In this document: positions 15,537 through 24,298 of the stretch, piece by piece
How positions within the stretch are numbered: the first letter of the stretch is position 1
Layout of the letters: every line of letters starts with the position of its first letter
From: Symbiodinium natans
Taxonomy: Eukaryota > Sar > Dinophyceae > Suessiales > Symbiodiniaceae
Assembly: GCA_905221605.1 (NCBI GenBank)
Contig: CAJNDS010002646.1
Span: 1,164,646-1,193,690, forward strand
Reading direction: 5' to 3'
DNA length: 29,045 bases
The notes under the pieces: model-generated
Databases searched by the model: none
The model's input: only the letters and a program-made list of their open reading frames with translations
Told to the model about the DNA's origin: nothing
Position numbers and translations under genes: made by a program

Positions 15537-15760
15537 CTTCCACTGGCGCCCACCTCGTGTTCAATGGCAAACGAGCTGCGCATTGTGCAATCATGTAGAA
15601 CATCTCTGCGCACAGGACATGTAAAAGAATTTCCTGCCTCCTGCACCTGCGAGCAACCCGACACCAAGCTCTGCTTCGGTGCCAGGCACGTCAGTACATT
15701 CCCCACATGGTGTTTGGATCAGCGCGAGGTGCGGGGGGTCTTGGAGCTGTCGAGATGCTG

Positions 15761-16332
15761 TTAGTTACTCCTTGCACCTACCTGCAAGCGCGTGAGATCG
15801 CGTGAGGCTCGCAAAAGCATGTTGTTTTTTTGGTTTCGTAGGTTCGGAGACCTTGCACAAGTCATTTGTAAGCCCCCAACGCAGATACGGGAACCTATGG
15901 GCTTCATCCAACGGCGAGAGGCAGGGTTCATGCAGTATTGACTGCTGGGGATGTTTGTAAGATCGGGCCTGTTCTGGTCGCCAGCTCCGCTTGCTGAGCA
16001 ACGTGTGAATCTGCAACGAGGTCCTGCGATCCAGCTGGGAACGCAGATTGCGGCATGGCGCTCAAGGTTGAGAGGCAGACAGCTGCAGATCAAAAAAACA
16101 CAAATCTTAAAGCCAAGACATAACTCCAATGACTCTCCTGGGCAGTGTAGGCTTCGTGGGGTTGCTTGCACGGTCGCTGGCCTTCACCATCCCTGCCTCA
16201 ACCGCCCACCCCTGCAGTTTGCTGGATTTGCTGTGTTGGGTGCAGCTCACCAACTTGAACTGTACTGTATTGTGTAGAGTTTGTCGTTTTCGGAGCACCT
16301 CCGCCATTGAAGGTCATGGCTTAGATTTATAG
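15761..16332. other. Overlapping ORFs on both strands, unresolved
   Basis: The minus frame 15761-16171 (136 codons) and plus frame 15951-16277 (108 codons, with LAEQRVNLQRGPAIQLGTQI) overlap. A plus frame at 16129-16332 begins with a signal-like MTLLGSVGFVGLLARSLAFT. None is recognised. At most one is likely to be real. Confidence 0.3.
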
Positions 16333-16830
16333 GGTTTGGTCGAACTCAAGGATGCGAAGTCATGGCGACCACATTGTTTCTACATGTCTGGAGGTTAGTT
16401 GTTCAGAGTCGATAAGACATCAGTGCAGAGCTGCGGTCCCTGGCGTGAGGAGGCCGTAGGCCGCAGGGAAAAGGTACCTTTTTTTGTGCTCTTTGGGTCT
16501 GCAGAAGCAGAAAAAAAGGTAGAAAAAACGTTTATTCAGTTTTTTGTATATGAAATACCTTTTTGGTTTTAATGTTTGTTGCGCGCGCATGTGTGTTTTT
16601 GAGCATCCAGTGTGTTTTTTGTGTGTTGAGAAGACGCGTTTTTGCCGGTCAAAACGCGTGTTTTGCCGAGCCTGTCTTGTAACCCAAAAACAAAGAATGT
16701 GTCGTTTGTTTTCCAAAACCTTTTTCGGGCCAAACGCCTTTATTCTTGGAAACTACTGAAATTTTGGTTTTTTGGCGAAAGAACTAACATTTTAGTCCCT
16801 GGATGGTCTAGGAATAGCTCGTGCCAAACA
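16333..16830 (+). other. T-rich, strand-asymmetric region
   Basis: Numerous TTTTT and TTTTTG runs on the plus strand. The minus frame over 16420-16716 is K/R/F-rich because of them. No gene is supported. A transcribed untranslated or intronic region is possible. Confidence 0.4.
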
Positions 16831-16986
16831 CAGCTCTTTGAAGTTGACCAATAGGTTCGCTCCAAAACATCTCTTTGAACTTGAAACATGTTTGAAGAGC
16901 AAGCAGAGGTGGGAAAGGGCGGGGAGAAAGGGGGAGGGGATCCCTGCCGCGACGGATGAGGTCACCATGACTCAGCATGTTTCAGC

Positions 16987-17220
16987 ATGTTTCGCATGTT
17001 TCGCATGTCTCAGGGTGTTGTTGAATTGGAGGGTTGCTCTTGCAAGGAGTGGGCGCTGTGGCCCAGGATCCTGACCAAGCAGCTTGCTTATAGTAATTTG
17101 CAAAATGGAACTGCAGCTTCATTGCGCACGAATCCCAGGTTGGAGCTGCAGAGACGTGTTTCTGAGGGGCCTGATAGAATCCATGAAGGACGGCCGCCGC
17201 GTTACGTCACGTGTAACTGA
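16987..17220 (+). CDS. Possible ORF, 77 codons
   Basis: The frame begins within a short imperfect repeat (CAGCATGTTT, CGCATGTTT at 16975-17005). It reads EWALWPRILTKQLAYSNLQN then GTAASLRTNPRLELQRRVSE and GPDRIHEGRPPRYVTCN. It is basic with no recognised domain. The start codon is uncertain. Confidence 0.25.
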   Translation: MFRMFRMSQGVVELEGCSCKEWALWPRILTKQLAYSNLQNGTAASLRTNPRLELQRRVSEGPDRIHEGRPPRYVTCN

Positions 17221-17760
17221 TTGAAGTTTAAAAAGGCTGCGCCCACCGCACTGCACCCGCCGCACAGGAGGAGCTCTTTCGGGGAGCCTCCGTACGGATC
17301 CTCGGGACACTTCGGGACCGAAGCGAAGAAGTCTGAAGAGCAAAAGTCCTGATGCGATTTAGAGCTGAAAGGTATGTACTCGTACAGCCGGCATGGTCTG
17401 CATTAGCGGCATGCTCTCTTTGCGGTCCTCAGGTTTGGTTTTTTGCCTGCAGCTGTTTGCTGACCGGCTAGTGAAGCTACTATAGTGCTCATCGCGATTC
17501 GATGCCGGCAGGGCAGGCCCGCGAGTGTCTTGCGCTCCCTTTCACTCTCTGTTCACTTTCTTTCCGTGTGGTGCGAGATCCTGGTTGCGTTTCACAGGCT
17601 GCCAAGCGTACACTGCGAAATAGCAAAGCCAAAGCGGGGATCTCAGCCTCAAAAGCACGTGACATTTGCCTTCGAGCGGGTTTCTAATTAATGCCAGCTG
17701 AACTCAGTGAAGGCATTGGGTCCCTGTCACAAGCGTCTGCGCATCCAGTCAAGGTTGCTG
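17221..17760. other. Unique sequence, no gene supported
   Basis: Short frames of about 60-70 codons overlap at 17485-17691. Nothing distinctive was seen. Confidence 0.4.
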
Positions 17761-17795
17761 CAGCTGCAGCAGCAGCAGCAGCAGCAGCAGCAGCC
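17761..17795 (+). repeat. CAG microsatellite
   Basis: About ten CAG units. Confidence 0.95.
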
Positions 17796-17849
17796 CTATC
17801 CGGGATAATTATATACGCATCCGGAATAATTGTAAGCGCGTAAGCGCTT

Positions 17850-17964
17850 GTGTGCGCCGCCGGCGATCGGGGGGTGAGGAGTTTCATGTATCTGAAGAAC
17901 GGAGCTGCCAGCAGCAGTTGCAGCGGCGGCCGCAGCAGCAGCGGCAGCAGCGCCGGTGGCGGCG

Positions 17965-17997
<33 letters not shown>

Positions 17998-18043
17998 GCA
18001 GCCGCAGCCGCAGCAGCAGCCAGCAGCAGCAGCAGCCAGCAGC

Positions 18044-18077
<34 letters not shown>

Positions 18078-18254
18078 CGCCGCCGTGCTATCATCGTCAT
18101 CGTCGTGGTCATGCATGGATCATTGCAAAAAAACGCATTGTCGTCGTTAGCGCCCTCCTCCTTTTTGCGACCCACAACGGGCACAGCCTCCCTCTCCCCA
18201 CCCCCGCTAGAATATAGCTGGCCACGCCTTGTCCATGCGACAATAAAAGAGTAG
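17850..18254 (+). CDS. Doubtful CAG/CGG-repeat ORFs
   Basis: Three plus frames are open across the repeat. One gives poly-Q (17852-18217), one poly-S with C and G (17850-18254) and one poly-A (17956-18150). The minus strand gives poly-L and poly-A. The poly-Q frame begins MRRRRSGGEEFHVSEERSCQ and ends with a non-repeat segment containing CYHRHRRGHAWIIAKKRIVV. If any is coding, the poly-Q or poly-S frame is most like real protein, but nothing decides it. Confidence 0.18.
17905..18076 (+). repeat. Imperfect CAG repeat with CGG and CCG interruptions
   Basis: Mostly CAGCAG with GGCGGCGG and CCGCAGCCG interruptions. It is the second CAG tract within 150 bp. Confidence 0.95.
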
Positions 18255-18930
18255 GAGAAATCAAGGGAAGCCACGTTGACAACTTCTTGGGAGGATCGGT
18301 TTGCATCGAGTGAACTTTGCCGAGGCGAAGGAAAAAGCTCTGGACCTGCTGCGACAAGAAGCGCAGGCTTCTCGTTGCCCTGTGCGAGGCTGTAGGTTCA
18401 CCTCAGTTCAGGAATGCTCATAATCATATTTTATTCTCCTTGGACCCTTAGCGAAGTGAGACCAGACTGGGGGGTCCCAGTGGTAGGGGCCCGAGTGCCA
18501 CATATTAGAGTTTTCCAGGGTCCATGACTTCCGTTTGGTTTACGGTTTAGGGTTTAGGGTGTATAGGGTTTAGGGTTTGGGGGAGTCGACAAGATTGGGA
18601 GCTCGGATCTGGCTAGAACCGAAGCCCAGTTGCAAAAAGGGTTTGGGGGGGAGACCGTGGAGCATGACAAAAGACGCCCTTGCACCCAAACAATCGGGGT
18701 TTGGTTTTCCCCAACAATGAGACGAGGGCCCTTGCGCAGCAAGAATTAGCGAACGTTGGCAAAAGCACGTGCAAAAGCAGAATCCGTGGGACGGTTGGTT
18801 GGGAGAACTTGGGCTGCTTGGGATCGAAGGAAAAAATGTTGAGGGTTTTTTGTTTGAGGTTCAGGTTGGCGGATCTGTCAAGCTTGCAGTATGAAGCTGA
18901 CACATAGCGCAAGTTGCTACCCGTTTCCGA
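18255..18930. other. Unique DNA with a small TTTAGGG block
   Basis: TTTAGGG units at about 18543-18580. A plus frame (18680-18907) and a minus frame (18613-18963) overlap. Neither is recognised. Confidence 0.4.
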
Positions 18931-18933
18931 CAT

Positions 18934-19203
18934 GTGGCTGGTGTTTGGCAGGACCAGCCGCACTTCTGCACCCCACTCGGGGCTGACATGACTGAGGTGG
19001 ATTTGCTGGCTGTTGATGTTCGTGAAAGTTTGTATGGTTCCCAGTTATGCCTGCAGACATGTTTGTCTGCAGGTGGAGCATCACCCGCCATTGCTGTTCC
19101 CAGAGACACCCACGTCGCCCATGGGGTGTGCTGCAGGGGACGTAGTATGAAACATGTACCACCAAGAGGGAGCTGCCAGAGGGTCAAGGGTCGGTGTGTG
19201 TGA
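18934..19203 (+). CDS. Possible ORF, 89 codons, strand uncertain
   Basis: The frame MAGVWQDQPHFCTPLGADMT then EVDLLAVDVRESLYGSQLCL looks protein-like. A 131-codon minus frame (18861-19256) overlaps completely. A perfect 22-base palindromic hairpin sits inside (19051-19072). No family is recognised. Confidence 0.25.
   Translation: MAGVWQDQPHFCTPLGADMTEVDLLAVDVRESLYGSQLCLQTCLSAGGASPAIAVPRDTHVAHGVCCRGRSMKHVPPRGSCQRVKGRCV
19051..19072. repeat. Perfect hairpin with 9-bp arms
   Basis: CTGCAGACA and TGTCTGCAG flank the loop TGTT. Confidence 0.85.
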
Positions 19204-19284
19204 CCCACTGTCCGGCCAGGTACGACCATATTGCTGCTGGCGGAGATGGTGGACATGCAGGTACACTGAGCTCAAGATCAGCCT

Positions 19285-19593
19285 CTAGCAGTCTTCAGCG
19301 GTCATCTGGTTTTTCTGCTGGCGTATGGAGGTGGATTCACTTTGAACGCCGGGGCCGCGGTTTTCGTTCCCCAGGCCTGCGGTTGCCCTCTGGTAGTGTG
19401 TTGCAGCACGCGCGGCTTCTTGCACTTTTTTGTTGGCAGCTTGCCTGCATTGCGAGGCGCAACAAGCCATCATCACCTGCATGCTGCTTGTGCTAATGCC
19501 TCTACAAGGCATGGCAAGAATGCTGGCTGATGGAAACATATGGAAACATTCGCAATCTGCGGCACAGTGAGGTGCACTGGAGCCTTCCTTCAC
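19285..19593 (-). CDS. Possible ORF, 102 codons
   Basis: The minus frame has a cysteine-rich start (HCAADCECFHMF). A polar segment QAANKKVQEAARAATHYQRA then TAGLGNENRGPGVQSESTSI follows, with the look of a disordered protein. A plus frame at 19194-19496 overlaps. No family is recognised. Confidence 0.25.
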   Translation of the reverse strand: MKEGSSAPHCAADCECFHMFPSASILAMPCRGISTSSMQVMMACCASQCRQAANKKVQEAARAATHYQRATAGLGNENRGPGVQSESTSIRQQKNQMTAEDC

Positions 19594-19597
19594 GCCA

Positions 19598-19948
19598 TTG
19601 ATGCCTCCAGCCCCTCTAGGAGGCAGAGAAGCATCCTTTCAGCATCTTCTGCTGCCAGAGGAGTATTCACAGGCAACTTCCACCTTGGCTTCTGGCGCTC
19701 TTGAGCAATGGGGCACGGGCATCGAACAGCAATTTGAAAGAGTTGGAGTGCGCACGCGGGTGTGTCCCAAGATGGGACTTGAAGCATCAGACATGGTGTG
19801 CGACGCTGCGAACACGCGGCGTGGCCAACTCCATTTTTCTTCTTTACCAGCCGAGCACAGGAGCTTGCCAAGCTGTGTGAAAGAGGTGGGCCATCTTTTT
19901 GTATTCTGTTGGATACAGGCACAGCGGCACAGCCGACACATCTCATAG
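19598..19948 (+). CDS. Possible ORF, 116 codons
   Basis: ATG-to-stop frame MMPPAPLGGREASFQHLLLP then EEYSQATSTLASGALEQWGT and GIEQQFERVGVRTRVCPKMG. It has balanced composition and no membrane segment. Two minus frames are open in the same place (19590-19946 and 19639-19941), so the coding strand is unproven. No family is recognised. Confidence 0.28.
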   Translation: MMPPAPLGGREASFQHLLLPEEYSQATSTLASGALEQWGTGIEQQFERVGVRTRVCPKMGLEASDMVCDAANTRRGQLHFSSLPAEHRSLPSCVKEVGHLFVFCWIQAQRHSRHIS

Positions 19949-20274
19949 CCTAGTCGTTCCGATTCAAGCCTCTGGCCCTCCGATTCGTTTCAATACACTT
20001 GGAACCAAGGACGTCAACCCAGTGAAGCCTCAACCCTGAACTCTGAACATCCCCACGGTCAATCCCCAGTCGTGCAGTTCCATTTCACTATTCTTGTCTT
20101 CGCGGCAGTCATAAACCCCGTTCATCCCGAAGGTCTGTCAATTCGCCCTCTACTCTGCAAAAGGACCATGACTCTGCAAATGCACCCGTTGTGTTGCGAA
20201 GCGCTTTGGCCCAAACGCGAGTCGTACGACCACCCTGCCGTGTGGAGGACTGCGCCGCCCGTTGCACAAAAGCC
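19949..20274. other. Unique sequence, no gene supported
   Basis: A single 77-codon plus frame (20072-20305) runs into the foldback element. No other feature. Confidence 0.4.
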
Positions 20275-20412
20275 TACTTGGAGATTCATGGGTAGCTATA
20301 AGTAATGTTGTAAAGTTGTAGGTATGGTAACCTATACCCTAAACCCTGAACCCTTAACCCTAAACCCTTAGCCAGAAAACCCTACTTATAGCTACTCTTG
20401 AACCTCCAAGTA
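20275..20412. mobile_element. Foldback element, family A, with telomere-like repeats in the loop
   Basis: TACTTGGAGATTCATGGGTA GCTATAAGTA pairs with TACTTATAGC TACTCTTGAACCTCCAAGTA, about 30 bp per arm. The loop contains CCCTAAACCCTGAACCCTTA ACCCTAAACCC-type heptamers, absent from most other copies. It is the best-paired member and is flanked by TA. Confidence 0.85.
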
Positions 20413-20940
20413 GACCCTGAAGGCAGGTTTGAAGACTCGAACAACTCCCTGGCGAACTGCCGGCCCTAAACCCGAAACCCTTAACCCTAAACCCCAAACC
20501 CAACAAAACCCGAAACCCTAAGCTCGAGGACTCCATCGCCCATCCTCTCCTTTGCGAAACTGAAGACATGGCGTCCACGGCTGGGAGCCCACATTGGGGC
20601 TACGGAGGTTCATTCAGGGGCCAACCTAGCGTCCGGGGTTTTAGGGTTTAAGGCACAAGGTTCGAAGAACCCTTTTAGTTCCCTGGGAACCCGAACCCTC
20701 CCTCAACCCTCAACGAGCGTTTATAGGGTTTAAGGTTAGGGCCTAAACTTCAACCTTCAACCCTCAAACCCTCAACCCTCAACCCTAGCTGCCCCAATGA
20801 GAGCCCTCGAAGCCCGCGAGCTTGATGCAATGCCGCGCTAAATGTGGTGCACAGGGGATTTGGCCACCTTCCAGGAAAGGGGGATTTCTTTTTGCTCGGG
20901 TTTAGGACTTAGTTTTTTTTAGGGGGGCGGGGGGGGGAAA
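20413..20940. other. Degenerate CCCTAAA text and unique DNA
   Basis: CCCTAAACCC-like words at 20462-20520 and 20750-20787. No gene is supported; the minus frame 20360-20578 is built from these words. Confidence 0.5.
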
Positions 20941-21012
20941 TCCTATGGAGAGAGTGGGTAGTTGCCAACCTGACCCTTAAACACATTGACGGTTGCCGAA
21001 GCCTTGAAGAAA

Positions 21013-21477
21013 CTAGGTGCCTCTGCTGCGCCCAGTGATGACCTTCCAGTTCGTCGCTGAGATTGTGTCACGCCGCGTCGCGCGTGTAAGTTTATCAGCA
21101 ATGTATTCAATTTCTGCAATCTCTCTGGGCCAGCCAATCATGCTCGCAAGGCTGCCGAAACTTCCAAAGATCACCGCTCGGGTGTCCTCGTTTGCCCAGT
21201 GGCAAAGGTTCATAATGTGCAACAGCAGCATCTTCCTGGTTTGCAGCAACGTTAGAACGCTCATGTTATGTCTTCTGTTACCTGAGATGCCCAGTGAGAA
21301 ACGACCCACCACAAGATGCTTCATATGCCTCCAAACATATTTCTCCGCCTCATCCTCAAGGCTCCTCTTGGATACATTGCGCCACGGAAGGCACCTTCCG
21401 TTTTTTTTTTGACATTGCAGACAAGTCAGACAGCAAGCAAACCGTACACCTCCGAGAAAGAAGAGCGTGCCCCCGAA
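21013..21477 (-). CDS. Candidate exon or ORF, up to 154 codons
   Basis: The minus frame is open from 21477 to the stop at 21013. An in-frame ATG lies at 21324, and a nearer upstream ATG at 21417 is out of frame by one base. The frame has a Cys-rich start (ACCLTCLQCQ), then a K/R/E-rich stretch (SKRSLEDEAEKYVWRHMKHL). A hydrophobic-helical core follows (RKMLLLHIMNLCHWANEDTR, AVIFGSFGSLASMIGWPREI), then AEIEYIADKLTRATRRDTIS. Composition is the most convincing of any long frame here. No family is recognised. The antisense plus frame (21017-21412) is open too. Confidence 0.42.
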   Translation of the reverse strand, partial: FGGTLFFLGGVRFACCLTCLQCQKKNGRCLPWRNVSKRSLEDEAEKYVWRHMKHLVVGRFSLGISGNRRHNMSVLTLLQTRKMLLLHIMNLCHWANEDTRAVIFGSFGSLASMIGWPREIAEIEYIADKLTRATRRDTISATNWKVITGRSRGT

Positions 21478-21554
21478 TCAGATTCCGTTGTTCTGCCAAG
21501 CGTTAGTGCTGAAATGCCTTCAATGACAACTGGGCTCCATTCAATGCTCAGCCA

Positions 21555-21737
21555 GTGAAAATTTTGGTAGGACCCTTAGCCGAGGAATGGGAGCGGAGGG
21601 CGGGAGCAGCTTATTTACGTTCTGTTATGGTTGATTTTTGTTGCTGCGTTGCCGGTTGTTTGGACATGAAGGGTTTGCGCCGCATTCGTGCGTTTCAGAA
21701 GGCTCTGGAATCACAACGACCGGTGGGAATGTTGTAG
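21555..21737 (+). CDS. Possible small ORF
   Basis: The plus frame contains GPLAEEWERRAGAAYLRSVM then VDFCCCVAGCLDMKGLRRIR. It lies upstream of the tandemly repeated segment at 21787 on the same strand. No splice pair is clear and no family is recognised. Confidence 0.22.
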   Translation: MKILVGPLAEEWERRAGAAYLRSVMVDFCCCVAGCLDMKGLRRIRAFQKALESQRPVGML

Positions 21738-21786
21738 AGACATTGTAGAAGTTACAGGGATGATCGACAAGTTGCGGTGATGATGG

Positions 21787-22191
21787 CCGCGATCTCAGAC
21801 GATACCTCCCCATCTTCTGCAGGCCACGATCTCCGTCGGTGCCCCGATCTACTTACCTGCAAAGGTGCGTTGCCATGCTCAACATTTCTTACCCAGGCCC
21901 ACAATCGGAACTTGCATCCATGCCCTGCTTCTGCAGGCCACGACCACCATCGGTGCGCCGATCTACCTGCCGCCGATCAGGATTCCGGCAAAGGTGCGTT
22001 CCTGCGCTCATCTATTTCTTACCCATAGTAAGCCACAAACGAGGTTGTCATTGATTTATCACCGCCCGCCTGCTGCGAACCGCGGCGAAGGTTCCCACTG
22101 GTCAGCTCCCTCCCATCACTCCGGCCCAGGCACGTGCTGCAGATTGGCAAACGTTTTCAACAGTTTCAACCCTGCAAATCCGCACCCTTGA
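21787..22191 (+). CDS. Coding segment with a tandem in-frame duplication
   Basis: One frame is open for 135 codons. It contains two related peptides, ATISVGAPIYLPAK (21823-21864) and ATTTIGAPIYLPPIRIPAK (21937-21993). They are 114 bp apart, a multiple of three. Each is preceded by CTTCTGCAG and followed by GTGCGTT, so an alternative reading is two duplicated exons in phase 0 separated by a 72-nt intron. Differences between copies are conservative or synonymous (GCC/GCG, TTA/CTG, CCT/CCG, V/I, S/T) plus a five-codon insertion. This supports coding. No family is recognised. Confidence 0.45.
   Translation, partial: PRSQTIPPHLLQATISVGAPIYLPAKVRCHAQHFLPRPTIGTCIHALLLQATTTIGAPIYLPPIRIPAKVRSCAHLFLTHSKPQTRLSLIYHRPPAANRGEGSHWSAPSHHSGPGTCCRLANVFNSFNPANPHP
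21814..22029 (+). repeat. 114-bp tandem duplication
   Basis: Shared blocks are CTTCTGCAGGCCACGA, CGGTG, CCGATCTAC, GCAAAGGTGCGTT and ATTTCTTACCCA. They cover both the peptide-coding part and the flanks. Confidence 0.85.
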
Positions 22192-22342
22192 ACACTCGGA
22201 AGCGTACTCCTGTGCAGAATCCTTCCCCGAATGCCAGCCGGGCAGCGCCAGCGACGTCCTCAGAATGCTGCGGGAAGCACTTGGGGCACTTCAGACTGTA
22301 GGTTTCACCCTAAAGGCCGAGACCACAAACTCATTAGTGTGA
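22055..22342 (+). CDS. Candidate exon in a 95-codon open frame
   Basis: A frame different from the preceding one is open from 22055 to a TGA at 22342. The best exon model begins after CTCCCTCCCATCACTCCGGC CCAG (AG at 22128-22129) and ends near 22297 at ACT|GTAGGT. It reads ARAADWQTFSTVSTLQIRTL, then EHSEAYSCAESFPECQPGSA, then SDVLRMLREALGALQT. That model is 56 codons and phase 0 at both ends. It would splice in frame after the duplicated 21.8-22.0 kb segments. No family is recognised. Confidence 0.42.
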   Translation, partial: FITARLLRTAAKVPTGQLPPITPAQARAADWQTFSTVSTLQIRTLEHSEAYSCAESFPECQPGSASDVLRMLREALGALQTVGFTLKAETTNSLV

Positions 22343-22590
22343 GAGTCGAAATCCTTAAACCATGAACCCTACACCCCCTAGAAGTCCTGCATCATTCAAC
22401 GCTGAATCTCCCCGCCCGACAGCTCCAAACTTCGACGCCCAACTGTGACACAGAGGCCCCTCAATCCACCCGAAGGTTAATTTATAGGGTATTATGGGGC
22501 TTTATAGATTCTTGGAAGAGTGGCACCTTTCCTTGGTGGCACCCCCGCAGCCAGGCCAACCGCCTGGGTTTAGGGCTTGGAGTTCAGGAG
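22343..22590. other. Unique sequence, no feature
   Basis: Nothing recognisable. Confidence 0.4.
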
Positions 22591-22742
22591 ATGCCCCTCC
22601 AACCAACACTTGAGGATGCAGAACGATTAGGCTTCAGATGTAGGATACGTTTTAAGATGTGTTGTTTTATAGGGCTCAGGTGGTCTCGCGCGATCGTTTT
22701 TTTTGCATGGGAAGGAGCATGTGCCAAGCTCGCAAGTGTGCG

Positions 22743-22762
22743 TGCACACACACACACACACA
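22743..22762 (+). repeat. CA microsatellite
   Basis: About nine CA units. Confidence 0.9.
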
Positions 22763-23288
22763 ACGCATGCCATTTGAGGGCGGATGCACAAGTTACCGTC
22801 GCCGAAGTATGTGCCGCCTAGAACGTAGAACCTGCAATCCTAGCTTTTGCTAGGCGGTAGCTAGGGTTGGTGTTGCACGCAAAATAATCTAAAGCCCAAA
22901 AGCATGAACCCTAAAGCCCGCTACGTGCTGAGAGTTCTCCCTAACCCATCCTAACCCTAGACTCCAAATTCTAAACCCCAAACCCAGCACGGTGAAGCCC
23001 CAGTGGGCTTCTACCTTAGGGTGGCCAAGTTGGCGCAGAGGCCGTCTCAGAGGCCTCCGAAAACTTCGACGCTGACGCCCGTGCACGCGCCCCAGCATGT
23101 GGGCATGGGTTTTCCAAGCGCGTGCTATTGGCTAAGTGGATGAGTCGCATTCTGGAAGTGCTCGCGCCTTTCACATGGGAAAGGCCGGAGGGAAGCGCTT
23201 CCCCGGGCACTGAAAGGCGGCAAGCCAGCAGGCTTCTGGACCAGGCCAACTACAAAAACGCATAAATCTTGTGAAGTACCTTCTGCAG
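22763..23288. other. Unique sequence with overlapping weak frames
   Basis: Minus frames at 22889-23098 and 23016-23249 and a plus frame 22591-22821 were considered. None is convincing. A small inverted pair CCTAGCTTTTGCTAGG lies near 22840. Confidence 0.4.
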
Positions 23289-23377
23289 GCTGCAGCAGAA
23301 GATTTCGCCTCCTCCGCCAGCAGACTTGGAAGTTGTGCAGCTTGCGCTACTCGCTACTCTGCATGCCAGCCCTGAGG
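23289..23377 (+). CDS. Candidate exon (part 1 of a two-exon model)
   Basis: The acceptor CTTCTGCAG|G (AG at 23287-23288) resembles that of the 21.8 kb duplication. The frame LQQKISPPPPADLEVVQLAL then LATLHASPE ends at GAGG|GTGAG. The exon is 89 nt: one base, 29 codons, one base. It has a proline linker then a leucine-rich helix. The unspliced frame stops 14 nt later, which favours splicing. Confidence 0.42.
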
Positions 23378-23420
23378 GTGAGAATTACTGAGGCGTACTT
23401 TGGCTGAGTCCAAGCCGCAG

Positions 23421-23593
23421 GCCTCGAAGCCGAAGGCTTCAAAGCCGAAGGCCGCGACACCCCGAACATGTTTGCACAACGATGGCAGATTGCAAATTGC
23501 AAGCGAAGGAGTCCTCACACATCGAGGAGTCAAGGTCTGGCTTTGCTTCGCTCAAGCTGTGGCTTGAGCTGTGTTGCGCTTCGCCAACAATAA
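23421..23593 (+). CDS. Candidate terminal exon (part 2)
   Basis: The acceptor GCCGCAG|GCC is at 23419-23420. Joined to 23289-23377 the frame stays open as GLEAEGFKAEGRDTPNMFAQ, then RWQIANCKRRSPHTSRSQGL, then ALLRSSCGLSCVALRQQ. It stops at TAA 23591-23593 inside the CAATAA repeat. The start of this exon carries a 15-bp tandem repeat. The implied intron is only 43 nt. Another frame is also open here (SKPQASKPKASKPK... QIASEGVLTHRGVKVWLCFA), so the phase is not settled. Confidence 0.35.
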
Positions 23594-23632
23594 CAATAAC
23601 AATAACAATAACAATAATAATAATAACAATAC
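23585..23632 (+). repeat. CAATAA/ATA microsatellite
   Basis: CAATAACAATAACAATAAC units and then ATAATAATAAC. Confidence 0.95.
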
Positions 23633-23753
23633 ATTCTGCCTTATAAGGGTATTTTAGGGGTTATTATGTTTTATTCTTTTGGGGTTCTTAAGTCAATAGT
23701 AGTCATAGGGCTCGCCATCTTTGGAGGGAGGTTTGGGCGTGTAGGGTTTAGGG

Positions 23754-23854
23754 TTGGGATGTTCCCGCTTATACTAACCGCCCTTAGTGGGGATTGTAAT
23801 CGGGGCTGCTCTAAACACTATGAAGGACTGTTAGTATAAGGGGGAACATCCCAA
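23754..23854. mobile_element. Foldback element, family B, copy 2
   Basis: TTGGGATGTTCCCGCTTATA then CTAAC pairs with GTTAGTATAAGGGGGAACAT then CCCAA. Reverse-complemented, it aligns with the copy at 4369 across arms and loop (CTAACAGTCCTT, ATTRYAATCCC, CTAAGG). It is inserted in TTTAGGG sequence (GTTTAGGG before, GTTTAGGG after). Confidence 0.85.
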
Positions 23855-24298
23855 GTTTAGGGTCCGGGTTTAGGGTTTAGGGTTTAGGGTTTAGGGTAAT
23901 TGTCCTGAGGTATCAAGCAAGCCAAAAAGCACCCTAAACCCTGAACTCTAAACCCAAAGTGGTACAGGCCACAGGCCTTCTAGGAGCCCTACAGCCTCAA
24001 CCGTATAGTCCCGAAAACGATGAAACCCTAAAAAACTCGATGAACTCTATAAGCTCTACGAGCTAAAAACTCATACCCACAAACCCGAAACCCTGAAACC
24101 TTAGAACTCCGATAAGCCCTATATAAACCCCAAAAGCCCTAGAAGCCCTAAAATCTGAAAACCCTATAAACCCTGCAAAGGTTACAAGCCCTGACCCCCC
24201 AACAATTCATAACCGCTATGAACCCCCAAGCCCTAAACCCCAAACCCCAAACCCTAAACCCTCAACCCTAAACCCTAAACCCCAAACCCTAAACCCAA
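23855..24298 (+). repeat. TTTAGGG block then long degenerate CCCTAAA tract
   Basis: TTTAGGG units at 23868-23898 are followed by degenerate AACCCTAAAAGCCC-type words from about 23930. Cleaner CCCTAAA/CCCCAAA units run at 24228-24298. No gene is supported. Confidence 0.8.

Noticed and set aside
16420-16716. 98-codon K/R/F-rich minus ORF
   Set aside because: Arises from T-rich runs of the plus strand; no domain and no splice context.
17684-18274. 196-codon minus-strand ORF with poly-L and poly-A
   Set aside because: Dominated by the complement of CAG repeats. Flanking parts are short and unremarkable.
21360-21417. Short peptide beginning MSKKKRKV, resembling a nuclear-localisation signal
   Set aside because: It is 19 codons long and depends on the exact length of a ten-base A run. 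The overlapping frame is much longer and better.
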